This document shows, piece by piece, positions 42,318-54,277 of a DNA stretch of 64,000 bases; position 1 is the first letter of the stretch, and each line of letters begins with the position of its first letter. A program made the translations under genes and the position numbers. This stretch comes from Theobroma cacao (taxonomy: Eukaryota > Streptophyta > Magnoliopsida > Malvales > Malvaceae), in contig NC_030855.1 in assembly GCF_000208745.1 (NCBI RefSeq), forward strand, positions 3,120,483 to 3,184,482, in the 5' to 3' direction. The notes below the pieces were generated by a model that was given only the letters and a program-made list of their open reading frames with translations, had not been told where the DNA came from and made no database searches.

Positions 42318-44765
42318 AATACCACCACCGCCTCACCCAGCTCATGTGCAACCCCCACATCGCGCACATAGCTGGAGTCATCGTGTACATCCCCCACATC
42401 ATGCACAGCTAATACCTGTCGTAACGTGCGGGTCCGAAAATCCGACCATCAGACGTCGGCGTTTATAAAGTGTTTAAGAGTCGCCACCAATCTTTTTTAT
42501 TATTTAGGTGTGATTGCCCACTTATTAACTCGATTCTAATCAACGAAGTCCTAAACTAATTTTAGGTCTGTCGAAAGAATGAGAACTGATCTACGTTTTT
42601 AGAGATGGGTTCAGGAGTGCGGTTACGCATGGAGTAGGGTTAGCATCTCCTTGGCACCCGTTCCTTAAACGGTACCATTTAATCTTAAGTTATCCTATTA
42701 TAGCCTACTTTCGATTTTAATCCCCGCTTATTAACTAAATTTATTATTAAATCGACTGATTGGGTCTTTTATCCTATTTTACGTATGCACATGATGCAAG
42801 CGTAAAATGATGTCATGACTTTTTTATTTAAATAATGGGATTGGTAGTCTTTTATTGAAAAATTATTCAAAGACCATCCCAACGCTTTGGTGAAGTCTCG
42901 AAATTTTTCTCACCTAGAGATATCCCCGGAAGAACTCATCTCCACAAGCTCTTCGGGGAAATCCCATCATCGGAACTCCTGCACCATTTGCAAGATAAAT
43001 GAGGCATGCTATGACAGAATAAAATGATGATATCTACATGCACGGGTTTATTGACTTAGGTGGTTCATAATTCACCCAATTATGTGTTTAATAATTTTTT
43101 TTATGGATTATTTATTATTTTTTATATTTTTTGTTTTCTATTTAAATCCATATCCTTTAATTAAATTTGTTGATTAATATTTTACTTGATTATAAAGCTT
43201 ATCAAATAAATAATTAATTAATTTTTAAACAATTAAATTAACTTTATTTAGTAATATTTATTTAAATTCAAATGCAACATTATATAAATTTTTTTATATA
43301 TATTATTTTTTAACAATGACTATTTGACTTAACGGGTATTGGAGTTTAGAGTTCGGATTCATCCCGACGCTTCGGTGAAAATCCGTCTCGAACTTTGCAT
43401 CCAAAAAAATCCACTTAAAAAAAAGGCAACTCTTTGCCTTTCTTAGGTGGAATTTCTCAAATAATCATTTTATTTTTTTCATTTTTTTTATATTTGTATC
43501 ATGCATTTTTATATGTATATTATATTTACAACTATCTAAATATATTTATAATATAACTATTTCTTTCTCTTTTTTTATTTTATTCTTCTCATTCACTTAT
43601 CATTGTTATTATTATTATTATTATTATTTAATTATTTATTTGATTTCTTAAATATATTTTTTCTTATTTATTATTTTATAAATACATTTATAATTTTGTA
43701 AAACTACATTGAATGTTAATAAAATTAATACTAATAATAATATATAAACCCAAATAACAAAAGATGCAAAACTTACCTAATTTTGAGTCCAATGAAGCCC
43801 AGATGAATTCAATCCACAAGAGCCCACAACTTCTTTTTCTTGTCTTATTTCTTGGTCGGCTTGCTTTGTCTTCTTTTTTCTTTTTTTTCTTCCCTTTCTT
43901 TCCTTTTTTTCTCTCTTTTCCTTTTCTCTTTCTTTTCTTCTCCTTCCCTGCGGGTCTCCCTTCTCTTTTTCTTTTTCTTCTTTCTTCTTTTCCTTCTCTT
44001 TGTCCTTTTTCTCCCCGGTGTCGCCTCTCTCACACCGGTGTATCTCTCCTCTCTCTTCGTCGGCCAGAATACGGCATCATCCACTTTCTCTCTCTCTTCC
44101 AACGCCGAAGAGATCTCGCTCTCTCACTCCCTCTCTACGTCGCCAGCTACTCCTACCCGGATCTCTCCAAATATATCACAAATCCGAACCCAAAAATACT
44201 AAGCCACTACCATCTCTCTTGTTTTTATTATTTTTTTATTTTTTTTATTGTGGCTAGGGTAGTTAGTTGCTAGATTTAGGATTTTTTTTTGTATGTTTCT
44301 GTTTCTCTTTATTTTTGAAGAAGATGGGTTTTTCTTATTGGATCTGTTTTTTTTTTTTTTTGCTTGGCTGCCTTGTTTTGCTTTTTTTTTTTTTTTTAAA
44401 TCTCGATTTGTATTTGCTCCTCTCCCCCCCCCAGCTCTAGAGTTTTTAAGGGTTCTTATAGAACCCAATTGTCCAAATTTTTAGACAATCAGAGAGGGCA
44501 ATCGTGCTTTTCAGCATGGATCTCGGATGAGTGCCTTTAAGTCAAAACCAAATCTGCCGGATTGATCTCCAAATCTAGGCTGTCGGAGGAGCATTTAATG
44601 CTTCGTATTTGTTGACTATGGAGGCCAAGTCTCCAGATTCTTCTTTCTTTCTTTTTATTTATTTATTTATTCCTATAAGATTTATTTTTTTTATTTTTTT
44701 ATTTTTATTTTTATTAAATGGGTGTCTACAATACCGCCATGTGCATCCTCCACATCGCGCACATG
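42318..44765 (+). repeat. Short minisatellite split by the inner solo LTR
   Basis: Related blocks read CCCCCACATCGCGCACAT (about 42353), CCCCCACATCATGCACA (about 42391) and CCTCCACATCGCGCACAT (about 44748). Closing the solo LTR brings them into register as three ~40-bp units. Confidence 0.65.
42417..44730 (+). repeat. Solo LTR, innermost level of the nest
   Basis: It runs from TGTCGTAACG to GGTGTCTACA with an exact 5-bp target duplication, ATACC, at 42412-42416 and 44731-44735. Length is 2314 bp. The AGAGTCGCCACCAATC and GGCACCCGTTCC segments near its start resemble LTRs of the Tat/Ogre branch of Ty3 elements (from memory). No internal region remains, so it is the product of LTR-LTR recombination. 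The long frames at 43764-44273 and 43840-44202 encode only low-complexity Phe/Ser/Leu from a pyrimidine-rich tract. Confidence 0.88.
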
Positions 44766-44803
44766 AACGGTTATATTTATTATACAATATTAACAATCGA
44801 TAC

Positions 44804-44807
<4 letters not shown>

Positions 44808-44858
<51 letters not shown>
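44808..44858. repeat. (AT)n microsatellite
   Basis: About 25 uninterrupted AT units within the middle solo LTR. Long reading frames across it are artefacts of the repeat. Confidence 0.95.
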
Positions 44859-44861
<3 letters not shown>

Positions 44862-47239
44862 CATCCTATAAGAGCACAAGGATTCATCATATTGCACATT
44901 CACCACATAAAACGTTTTAATAAAGGCTTGTTCCCATACAAAATCTTTAAGGAAAAATCAAATAAAAACAATTTACATGCTTCATCCAAATACCAATACA
45001 TTTTCCAAAATATTTTAAATGTAATTTCACTCACTTCGGTGGGTTTGTAATTAAATTTCTTTTAAAAATTCTACCAAGCTAATAAGAGAAATCACTCCCT
45101 CTCTCTCTACATGTCCAACTAGTGAGTGAATGTACTTAAGAAAGACTTTTGAAGGCTGTTGAGGTGTAAAAGTGGAAGAGCATGGAAAATCCTATGAAAG
45201 GGTGTAGAAAAGCATGAGAAATAAAGCTAATTTGGGAAAGTTTTAAAGGTTTCAAAGGATACTTCCATGAAATGTGCAAAGAAACATAGAATGGAGAAGA
45301 GGATAGGAGGAAGACAAAGAAGAGAAGCTACTGGAAAACTGAAGAAAAGTTGCTGAAGATTAGATATTTATAATTAAAGTTTATCCAATCTTCATGCAAT
45401 TTACAATAATGCCCTTAACAAGGCCACTTGTATTCCTCCTTTCCTTTATGCACTCTTTTTACTCCTTTAACACTGAGACAAAGTCCATAATAGTTTAAAA
45501 GTACTCGAGTTCACGAAAACTTAAAAATTTAGGCTCGAGGTGCAAAATGACCATTTTACCCCTACCGTGGAAATTATCAGTATTTATATCTTCTTCATTT
45601 GTTTTACTCTCATTCATTTATTTCTTAAGCCTACTTAGACCTTAAAAATGATAGAAAGCCTACTTCTAGGGGCTCACTAAAGAAATGACAAAATTACCCT
45701 TAGTCAGTGATATCGCGTCTACTTCTAGTTACGAGTTTATAAAGATCAAGGTCTCACGTCTCACACTCTCGATGGCTGACCACCTTGCAACTAGAGAGGA
45801 GCCTAGGGAAGCGCTGACCAACTAGAGGGGAGTGTGCTCCCTTAAGGTCTACACTCCCCTTCCCCAAGGGAGCGGTGAGATTGTACTCCCCTGATAATTT
45901 TAAAGGTGAAATATTTAAAGGTAAAATATTTTGACTTTCCTAAATTTTAGTCATAATTTGATGTGGATTCATTAGTATTTGAAATGGACAATCCGTTCTT
46001 AAAGAATATATTTCGTTAGACACATAAGTCTAAACGTTAATCAACCGTTATTATTTCTATTAGTTTGATGATGTGGTAATTTTTTTTAGATAATTTTACA
46101 TTTCTTTAATTTTAAAAATTACCACACTATATAAATTACAATTTTTTATTTTTAAAATTTCTTTCTCTGATATTCAAAAAAAAAATCACTTTACCCTTTC
46201 CTTTCGACAACCAGCCACCTTTCAATTAAAGGGGAGCACCAGTTGATCAAATAGGAGTGTGCTCCCTTAAGGTTTGCGCTCCCCTTCCTCAAGGGAGCAT
46301 CTAGATTTCGCTCCCCAACAGAGCATGATTTTGGGGAATGCGAAATTAGGCTAAATCTGACATTACCAGATTTGATCATAGGGTGACTAGTTGACGTAAA
46401 GAAACATTGCCGGTCGGTTTCAAAGAAAGGAAAATAGTGCAAAAAAAGGGAAAAAAAAGATATTGTTGACATTTTACATTTACTTGTTAATATCGTTTAT
46501 GACGAACTGTCTATTTTGAATATTTTTAAACCTGCTTGAAATTATGACTGAAACTTAAAAAAATCAAGATATTTTATCTAATATTTAAATAAAACCCTAC
46601 ACTTAAGTTTCTCTTCCTTTTTCTCTTTCATAGCTTCTGGCGCCACTGTCACTATTGGTGGTTCCACCTATGGCTGCCAGCAGCTTCCTCCCCCTTTTCC
46701 CTGTTCTTTCTTCCTTGTAAATTTTCTATCCTTTCAACTAATCTCTCTCTCTCTCTCTCCTGTCGTCACAGTGAACACCATTGCTAGAATGACAAACTGA
46801 ACAATCTGTCTTTCCTGCTTGACATATAGGTGCTGTGAAAATGGTTAAGATTACATAAATCTACGTAGTTTAGAATGAACAAGTGGTTCCATGTTACAAC
46901 TAACCCATGCACAGCTGATTTACCTACTTCAACATTACCACATCGCTTGCAACCTTCCTCAGCACACAATAATATTAGTTGCCTCCTCTGTTTCACATCA
47001 GAGCTTGAGTTGAACATATTAACTTTCGCCATTTATTTCTAACTTATTAAAAATTGTTATGAAGCAACAGTATATGGTAAAAGAAAAAATTATAAATTGA
47101 TTAGAAATGAGCATTAATTGTAACATTTATATAATTAGTCTAAGGATGCGTTTTGACACCACGGCGCCGCAGAGGAAGCCCCTCCCCAGTTTTTGCCTAT
47201 AACTTTTCTCCAGATACTATTATTGTTTCCAACAATGGG

Positions 47240-47720
47240 ATGGATTTAATAAAGGTTAAATTATGTAATTAATTTTTGTACGGTATAAAAAATGTGAATT
47301 TAATTTTTGTATAACTATTTATGTAAATTGAATTTTTATATTTTTTAATTTATTAATTTTAATGTAAATTGACATTGTATGGATTGAAGGTTTATGCTTA
47401 TGCAACACTTGCTAATTGAAGTAAAATGTTGACGTGGCAATTGCTGACAAGCTACTCCACTTTGTCCATTGCTAACCATGTTAGTAAATGTCACATCAGT
47501 ATTTTGTTGCCAAGTTAGCAAGTGCCACGTCAACATAAAGTTATTAGTCTGTTCAATTAATGTCATATTAACACATAATCAATACCACATCATTAAGAAT
47601 CAACACTATGTCAATTTGGTCAAAATATTATGCCACATATTCAATAGTGTTAGGGTTTTGATTGAAATTAATAAGTTAAAAAAGTATAAAAACTAATTAT
47701 ATAATTGGACAGTTTATAAG
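47240..47720. repeat. MITE-like inverted-repeat element, family B
   Basis: The left arm AATTATGTAATTAATTTTTG and the reverse complement of the right arm, AATTATATAATTAGTTTTTA, match closely. The arms differ from family A. No coding. Edges are approximate. Confidence 0.5.
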
Positions 47721-47761
47721 AATTAAAAACTAATTATATAATTGGACAGTTTATAAGAATT
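47688..47761 (+). repeat. 37-bp tandem duplication
   Basis: Two exact adjacent copies of a 37-bp unit starting AAAAACTAATTATATAATTG, at 47688 and 47725. They overlap the right arm of the family B element. Confidence 0.92.
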
Positions 47762-50700
47762 TCATGTGAGTAGTAAGATCATTTGATCATGGAACACTTT
47801 AGTAAGTTCATTATTTTGAAAAGAATTGTCTTGGAAGGTTGGATAGAATGAGCAAAGGATTTTTTTCCTTACCCTTAAAGGTAAACTGTTGAAAAAGGGG
47901 AATGAAGAAGAGGAATGATGGACAATATCTCGGATGATATAACTTGAAGCGCAACCTACGCGATTCCAGTATTTACTTTAGAGGACATCCTTAATCCTTC
48001 AAAAGATTTGCAGGGTAGGGGTCTCCCCCTTTTTCTCCCCCTGTTAGCGTTCTTGCATGTGCCTCTGCATTCCTCCCTGGAGTGTCATCATTGAGCCTAC
48101 GCTAATCACACGTTTGTAGCGGTCCAGTCCAGGTTGAGTCATGCTATGGACTCACCAGTAACCGTCTTGGAAATTAAGTACTCTACTACATAATTTATAT
48201 GCTTAATTATTATCTTCATCAGATATGAGAACCAAATATTTTAAGTAAACCCTAACCCAGTTCTAGTACTGAACTAGAAACTCGCATTCGTTAAACATAG
48301 TCCAAGCCCAGCGTTCACTTCTAGGCTCGAATACTGACAAGACCGGTTCTGGGGGGCTGAACCAATGAAGCAAATCCACCTTTTTCTTTGACCACTATTC
48401 ATCTTCTGCTTCAAGACTCCTATTCTTGTGAAAAGGGAACATGGGTAATGGAAGAATATTCATAAGTGGCCCTATCAATTGACTCAAAGGAGGAAAATAC
48501 TACGAAAGTTTGTAGCATCTGATCTGAGCAGGATTCTACATTTCCCCACACAAGCAAAAGCAATGGAAATTATCAAAATCTGCCCAAAAAACAAAAGAAA
48601 AAGAAAACACAGAGGCTAGAGTTTTACTTGACACAAAAAAACACAGTTTCGAAGTACAAGAACCATAAAGATATCATAATGGCATACTTTCTTTGTCTTC
48701 TTTCTTCTTGGGATTTTCTCACTAATCTTTTTCCCACTCTCTCTCTCTCTGTTTCTTTCTCAAAACCCCAAGTTCTAATATAAAACTGGCCTCATTGCAG
48801 TTGAAGAACTCTCAGTCCAATGAGTGTTAAAAACTAACACACTAATAAAAGCCATCGCGTGCTTCAGTACCCACTTTCTCTTGGGAACAACATCCCCATC
48901 CCTCCCTCTCTCTCCATAGATAGAGCTGTTTAGAGACTTATAGACCGACATTCTTTTTTGTTCCTAGCGAATGTTTCTTCAAATATCAAAGTGAGGGTAT
49001 CCCAATTCCACTACCACCTTGAAAAATGCCCAAAATAAAGCCAACAACTTCAATCTGTGCAGCTATTCTCTTGCATGTGTTAGTGTCTTCTCGGAGGGAG
49101 AAAGATTTGAGTTTTTTGCATGGACTATTTGCCGAAGTATAATCGAAGAATAATATTGACTTCAAACATAGTTCAGCCTGATGTCTTTGATGGACCACTG
49201 ATCATTTGTTTGTGCTTTGCTACATACAGTTTCTATTTTGTTTCTCTTAGTCAAAGCCAAACTAAACTATACGAGACAGCAAAAGTTGCATTGATTTTGC
49301 TTCTAACATGGGAATTTTAATAACCTCGGTTTTCTTATTGTCTCGGCTTTTGTTTTTGCATGAAGATGAGGGAAAATCTTTAACTATAAACCTCTTTTAA
49401 GATGATTTTTTTTTTTATGTTTTACACTTACCAAAGAGGAATCTGGCATAGAGGACAAATTTCAACACATAAACTTGGTTAGAAAGGAGGGAAGAAGGGT
49501 AGCATGCATGGATCCACTATCACATGAAACCAAAACATTACTGTTCTATCAGTCAAACATATTGTTAATTATATGCATATTAATGTCTCATTTCGACATA
49601 GTTTTTGCTGTGAGTTATTGATCTTGCATCTTCGGACTTGAGTAAATAAATGTAGTGATGAATCTCGAAAGAATATAGCTGCTTCATGGGTAGATGTTGG
49701 GGTATAATAATATTGTTTGCCTTTGTCTTGTTGCTGTCAAACTATTGAGACTTTGAGCATGCAAATTTTTTATTAACATCACTCTTTCAAGAAAGCATAT
49801 ATAATTATCATAATAAAATGTTTAACCACTAGAGCATGTAGAGCATCGCTCGATAGTAGATGTACATATCTCTTTGTTTAAAGAACCGTTCGAAATTTTT
49901 ATTTGTTAAAATAAAAACATAAAATTGTTAATATATAATAATATTTTAAGATGTTATCAACACATTCAACAAAAATTAGCATTATCTTTGATGTAGGGCT
50001 CGAAATGTTGGATATTAGAGGTTCCCATTTATTTATTTTTCCCATAGCACAATTGATTTCCATGAAATTATCAAAGTCTCATGGAAATTCACGGATTTAT
50101 CAAAATATAGATTGAGGAAATATATTGCCTAAAAAGTTCAACAATTTTTACAATCTTTTAACAATTTCACCAATATATAATTATCCCTAAAATAGAATTT
50201 TCAGTTCTACACTCTTTGTGAATTCAACATTTTCACCTAACATCTTATGGTTTCTTTTTTCCAAACTAACATCATGTGGATAATTTCTATTTTCATAAGA
50301 GGTTATGTTGTTAATTTTACTCAATACAATTATAAAAATATTTTAAAGTGTAAATAAATAAGTAAACTTTGAATTGAGGGTTTTTTGGTTGTCCTCTCTA
50401 TTTGCTGCTCCATTTTTTCCAACGTGTGTTTGTCGTCCATGGTCCCTTTCACAATCGAGATCTTTATGCCTGTAATAGCCACTCTGTGCATTGCTTCATG
50501 GACAGTAGTCGGCTAACCTAGATGTCATGTACAGATTTTTTAAGCACTGAAATATTTCAATCTTTCAAAATAAAAAATTTGGATTGAGGGTATTTTGATA
50601 ATTTTAATAAACAAAATTAATGGTTTAACCCTTTCTTATTATAGAAGTTCTTTTCTTTTTTTTTTTGAAAGATTTTTATAATAGAAGTTATTTATAGGGT

Positions 50701-51998
50701 GTTAATTGAAAAAAAAAATTACAAGAGTATCATATGAAAAAAATTAAAATTACATAAAAATGTAAGTGGATTATTTTTTTTTTAAAAAATAGTCATTATA
50801 TATAAATCTATAATCCATTTTGTATCGTCAATTTGTCTAAAATATTGTTGATTATAAGTACCTTGTGATCTAACTTTTATTAAGAACATCAAGTTGTATA
50901 TATTAGCCAAGGTAAAGTAGCACATTTATTTTGAACTAACAATACGTAGTGGTGGGAACAAAAATAAGCTTATATTATGCAAACAATTTAAGTTTTGATA
51001 CCAATCACAAGCACATATTTAGGCGCAATCAATGAAATTAAACTAGTATTATATGTGCAACAGATAAATAGAACTAAGAATTTTATACTAAATTGATGTA
51101 TTTTCAACAGGACATACTGAAATTTGAGAAATTCATTTTGAACTTGAAAATGATCAAAAATATAAAATTCAAATCTGAAAACCATCCAAATTTAATCTGA
51201 CGTGACCAATCAAATTGCCACCTATATATCAACACTTTATTCATTAACCTCAATTAAAAAAGGGGGAAAAAAGTTATAAATGCATTAGCAAGAGCTCAGT
51301 TCACCACTGTTAGAATTATCACAAGAGACTTGGCAGTGGTTTCATTATTGTCTTGGCACACGCTTCCCTTTTTGTCAAAAAATTTAATTTGATAAGATAT
51401 GAAGTGCTTATATTTTCACGTTTACGATCCTTTTCTTATTTATTCGGCGTAAAATTTTATAATATTTTTTTATTTAAATTCATGTCATCTTCATCATGGG
51501 TCAAATCACCATATTTACTTTACTTGAAGTTAAGTTTGAATTGATTTTGATATCATTTTATAACAAGATAATTATTTGTTATAAAATGGATTAATTTGAT
51601 AAGATATGCAATGTTCGTACTTACAAACTTAAAATAATTTTTTTCCGACATAAGATTTGGTAATATACGAAGTAACCTTCTTACGTTAATTTCCAACAAA
51701 ATCTTTTCTTTTAACTTATCAAAATGTATCAAATTAATTTGAATTTTATCTATTTGAGATGATGTTCCAACCATCTTTCAAGGTAAGCATTTAAAGGATA
51801 TTGTAATAAGATATCTTACATTTTCATAATTTTTTGTTTTACTCTTAACGTACTAGTATTTGTTGATTTCTCTTTTGTTATATTTAATTTTACCGAGCGT
51901 GCTATTTATTTTTAGACAAAAAATAGTAAACTATGGTAGAAACGGCTCGATTGAAAGGACACCTTCAATCAAATGATTTAGACCTTAGTAAAATGATT

Positions 51999-52075
51999 AA
52001 AATATTAAAATGAAGCTACAATAAAGTTTAAAATATTAAAATGAAGCTACAATAAAGTTTAAAATATTAAAATGA
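51999..52075 (+). repeat. 31-bp tandem repeat, about 2.5 copies
   Basis: Unit AAAATATTAAAATGAAGC... starts at 51999, 52030 and 52061; the third copy is partial. Confidence 0.92.
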
Positions 52076-53254
52076 TTAAAATACCACAAATGTTAAGATA
52101 ATAAATCTGATAAAAAAAATGAGTAAAAATAAATGAATTACTCAAATGAGTGAGGTTTAAAAAGCTGAAAGCTTTACAATTATGATAATCAATGTCACAT
52201 TAGGCTTTGATTGATTGAGTGAATAAATGCTTCCAAATATATCAAATAATGAAAAAATTGTAGCAAATTAACAGAAAAAGTAACTGTTGTAGCTAGGGAA
52301 AACAATATAAAGCTAAGGGTTTGGGTTGTTTAATGTAGTTGAAATATTTCAATTTCAATAGATTATGCCTCAAGTAAATCCAAAACAAGAGGAAAAGACT
52401 TATAAAGTAAGAAATGGTATGTGATTGACAGCATCCGGACCTTTCATACGCCAAAGGGCCTCTCAACCCTCACCACCATCATCACCACCATCATCATCAA
52501 GATGGTACCATCCTTCCAATTGCACATCGGTTCTTCAACTGTCTCCGCACGGTTACTCAGCTGAACCTCTCTTACACCAAATCCCTTCTCCGTAATAAAC
52601 CGTCGACATCTATCTCTAGTCAAAAGCGTCAAACAATCTAATCCTTTGATGCCAACCTGACGTCACGCAATCCGACGGCTACTAGCCCATCATCACCCTC
52701 GAGATTACGCACTCTTTAATAGCCATTATACTCTATGATTTCCTCCCCCCAAGTTCTAGACTGCCCATCATCTTTTACTTTATTGACTATCATGTCCCTC
52801 CTCTAATTCATCCAGACTGGAATCTAGAGATTCCAATGGGGTAGGGCTATTTCTGACCTTTCAAGTCCTTAATCTCCCCCGTCAAATCACCTTGGTCACA
52901 CTTCTAGTTTAATGACATTCTCATCCCTTAAATAAGTTTACTTGAATTTCCATAATAGGGGTTTTTCCGTAATTTTAAGCCTAAATCCTCCTTTCTTTGT
53001 CGTAGGACGTTTTGGACCTCTCCTTGAGAGAGCGGTTCCATTACAATTGGTTGTATATTAGAACAAAATATAAGGGCAAAATGGGTAATCTGGGAAGGAA
53101 TATCCCACTGCTACTGGCAATGTAAATATTACGGATTACGGTCTCATCGAAATTGACAAGAATATCTTCAATTTCTAAATAAAATCTTTTTTGTTAAAAT
53201 AGACAATTAATTAATTATTATATAATAATTTAATAATAATATTTTATTTTTCTC

Positions 53255-53262
53255 TATAAATA
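53255..53262 (+). promoter_or_regulatory. TATA box, ERF gene
   Basis: TATAAATA lies 39 bp before an ATG at 53294 and 78 bp before a second in-frame ATG at 53333. A start site about 30 bp downstream would leave almost no leader before the first ATG, favouring the second. Confidence 0.65.
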
Positions 53263-53332
53263 TGGTTAACACCGCACTCATTGATCAAATTCCATGAATG
53301 TCTCATTTTGCCACTCTCTCTTCAGCCTAACA

Positions 53333-54277
53333 ATGCAAAGCTCTGCCATCGTCAACAACCATCCTTTACAAACCGTTTCCGTCTTCTGTAGGCCAGAGAC
53401 GTCTGAAACAAACGAAACGCCATGCCTTTACAAGCCTCTTGGTGCTTCTTCTTCTCACTTGTCTTCTTGTTCCTCAACGATAGCCCCTACCCATTTCTAC
53501 AGGCAAAACTATCTACCCATTTACGCTGATGTCTCCGGCGTTTTTTCATCACTTAATGCCCTTGATAAGATTCATGAAACTGAACTTGAAACCATAATGG
53601 AAACTCGTCCAGAAACGCCTCCAGTTCTTGATGGGATAGCTGCTGTGGTTGGCCAACACGTTCTCTTTGGTAACAAAACCAACCCCACCGCTCCCACCAC
53701 CACAACCGAACTCAGCAACAGTGTAATTCTATCGGATGCTACCAGTAGTAAACTAGAAGTGCCAGGTTTCCTTTCGGCGTCTCAACGTTTCGGGTCTAAC
53801 AAGAGAAATGTCAGTCCTGCTGTTGCTGTTTCAGTGCAGAAAAGCTATAGAGGGGTACGAAAGAGGCCATGGGGAAGGTGGTCAGCGGAAATACGTGACC
53901 GTATTGGGCGGTGCCGGCACTGGCTAGGCACGTTCGACACGGCTGAGGAGGCTGCGCGTGCGTATGACTCGGCCGCGAGGCGGCTGAGAGGGTCAAAAGC
54001 CAAGACCAACTTTGAAATTCCATCGGTTTTGCCTCTCGCATCACCCTCTACTTCATCTTCATCTACGGAGGCAAAGAAGAAGGTCAAAGGTAAAGTTAAA
54101 ACTGAGAGGAAATGCGCAGTGGTTACCTCCGTGGCTCATTTGTTCAGTCCAAGTAGCTTTGGTGGCAGTGAAGGGAAAGGGAATGTGGAGTTGGAGTTGA
54201 AATTGGGTGTGGGACTTAATAGCAAGGGTACTGCATCAAATACTAGTTTAGTGAAACAGGCAATTCCTCTCTGTTAG
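53333..54277 (+). CDS. AP2/ERF transcription factor, ERF084-like
   Basis: Intronless nuclear DNA-binding protein of 314 residues from the ATG at 53333. The frame also has an ATG at 53294 (327 residues), but that one sits only 32 bp past the TATA box and has a T at -3, whereas 53333 has an A at -3. One AP2 domain spans 172-229: [18 protein letters not shown], then [20 protein letters not shown] and [10 protein letters not shown]. Domain position 19 is Asp as in ERF rather than DREB members, while position 14 is Ser instead of the usual Ala. A basic [13 protein letters not shown] stretch (248-260) could be a nuclear signal. LELKL (287-291) is an LxLxL EAR-type repression motif. Arabidopsis ERF084 (At1g80580) lies in the matching chromosome block (from memory), so it may be the counterpart. 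Target genes are unknown. Confidence 0.93.
   Translation: MQSSAIVNNHPLQTVSVFCRPETSETNETPCLYKPLGASSSHLSSCSSTIAPTHFYRQNYLPIYADVSGVFSSLNALDKIHETELETIMETRPETPPVLDGIAAVVGQHVLFGNKTNPTAPTTTTELSNSVILSDATSSKLEVPGFLSASQRFGSNKRNVSPAVAVSVQKSYRGVRKRPWGRWSAEIRDRIGRCRHWLGTFDTAEEAARAYDSAARRLRGSKAKTNFEIPSVLPLASPSTSSSSTEAKKKVKGKVKTERKCAVVTSVAHLFSPSSFGGSEGKGNVELELKLGVGLNSKGTASNTSLVKQAIPLC

Larger units (their letters stand above)
41180..45765. repeat. Solo LTR, middle level of the nest
   Basis: It begins TATCACAACC, probably TG decayed to TA, and ends ...GTCTCACA. A 5-bp direct repeat CTCTC flanks it at 41175-41179 and 45766-45770. Removing the inner insertion leaves about 2.27 kb, an LTR-sized piece without primer site or coding. 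The outer MULE-like unit resumes directly after it. It is Ty3-like in style, resembling the long LTR at 2754-5370 in size and organisation. Strand is not certain. Confidence 0.75.
40480..46579. mobile_element. MULE-like DNA element built of tandem terminal repeats, outer level of a nest
   Basis: The left end (GAGTAAAATATTTTTATTTT) and the reverse complement of the right end (AGATAAAATATCTTGATTTT) align through about 95 bp. They are flanked by an exact 9-bp direct repeat, AATATTTAA, at 40471-40479 and 46580-46588. A 9-bp duplication and long inverted ends fit Mutator-like elements. Between the ends are three direct copies of a ~420-bp unit, each starting with the terminal-repeat sequence: 40480-40895, about 40896-41179 continuing at 45771-45900, and about 45900-46330. 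Each unit also has a hairpin-forming CTCCCTT...AAGGGAG block. No transposase frame is visible. It is interrupted by the solo LTR at 41180-45765. Confidence 0.7.
46589..53254. other. Long intergenic region, no gene recognised
   Basis: AT-rich with a MITE-like element (47240-47720), CT runs (about 46743-46761 and 48738-48752), a tandem repeat at 51999-52075 and a CAC/CAT repeat (about 52468-52500). A less AT-rich piece near 48000-48180 has no coding frame or RNA fold that I recognise. The frame 52444-52632 (minus) reads across the CAT repeat and lacks support. Confidence 0.5.

Noticed and set aside
43764..44273. A 169-codon plus-strand frame with overlapping long frames on both strands
   Set aside because: It lies in a pyrimidine-rich tract of a solo LTR and encodes only low-complexity Phe/Ser/Leu runs (Lys/Arg/Glu on the other strand).
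44718..45050. 110-codon frame with a long Tyr-Ile repeat
   Set aside because: Produced by the (AT)n microsatellite.
46184..46310. CTCCCTT/AAGGGAG hairpin as a possible terminator or microRNA precursor
   Set aside because: It recurs in each tandem unit of the MULE-like element, so it belongs to the repeat; the stems are too short for a plant microRNA precursor.
48986..49198. 70-codon minus-strand frame resembling a small peptide
   Set aside because: No signal peptide and no match to CLE, RALF, GASA or other peptide families I know.
52444..52632. 62-codon minus-strand frame
   Set aside because: Its end is encoded by a CAC/CAT simple repeat, and no domain is visible.
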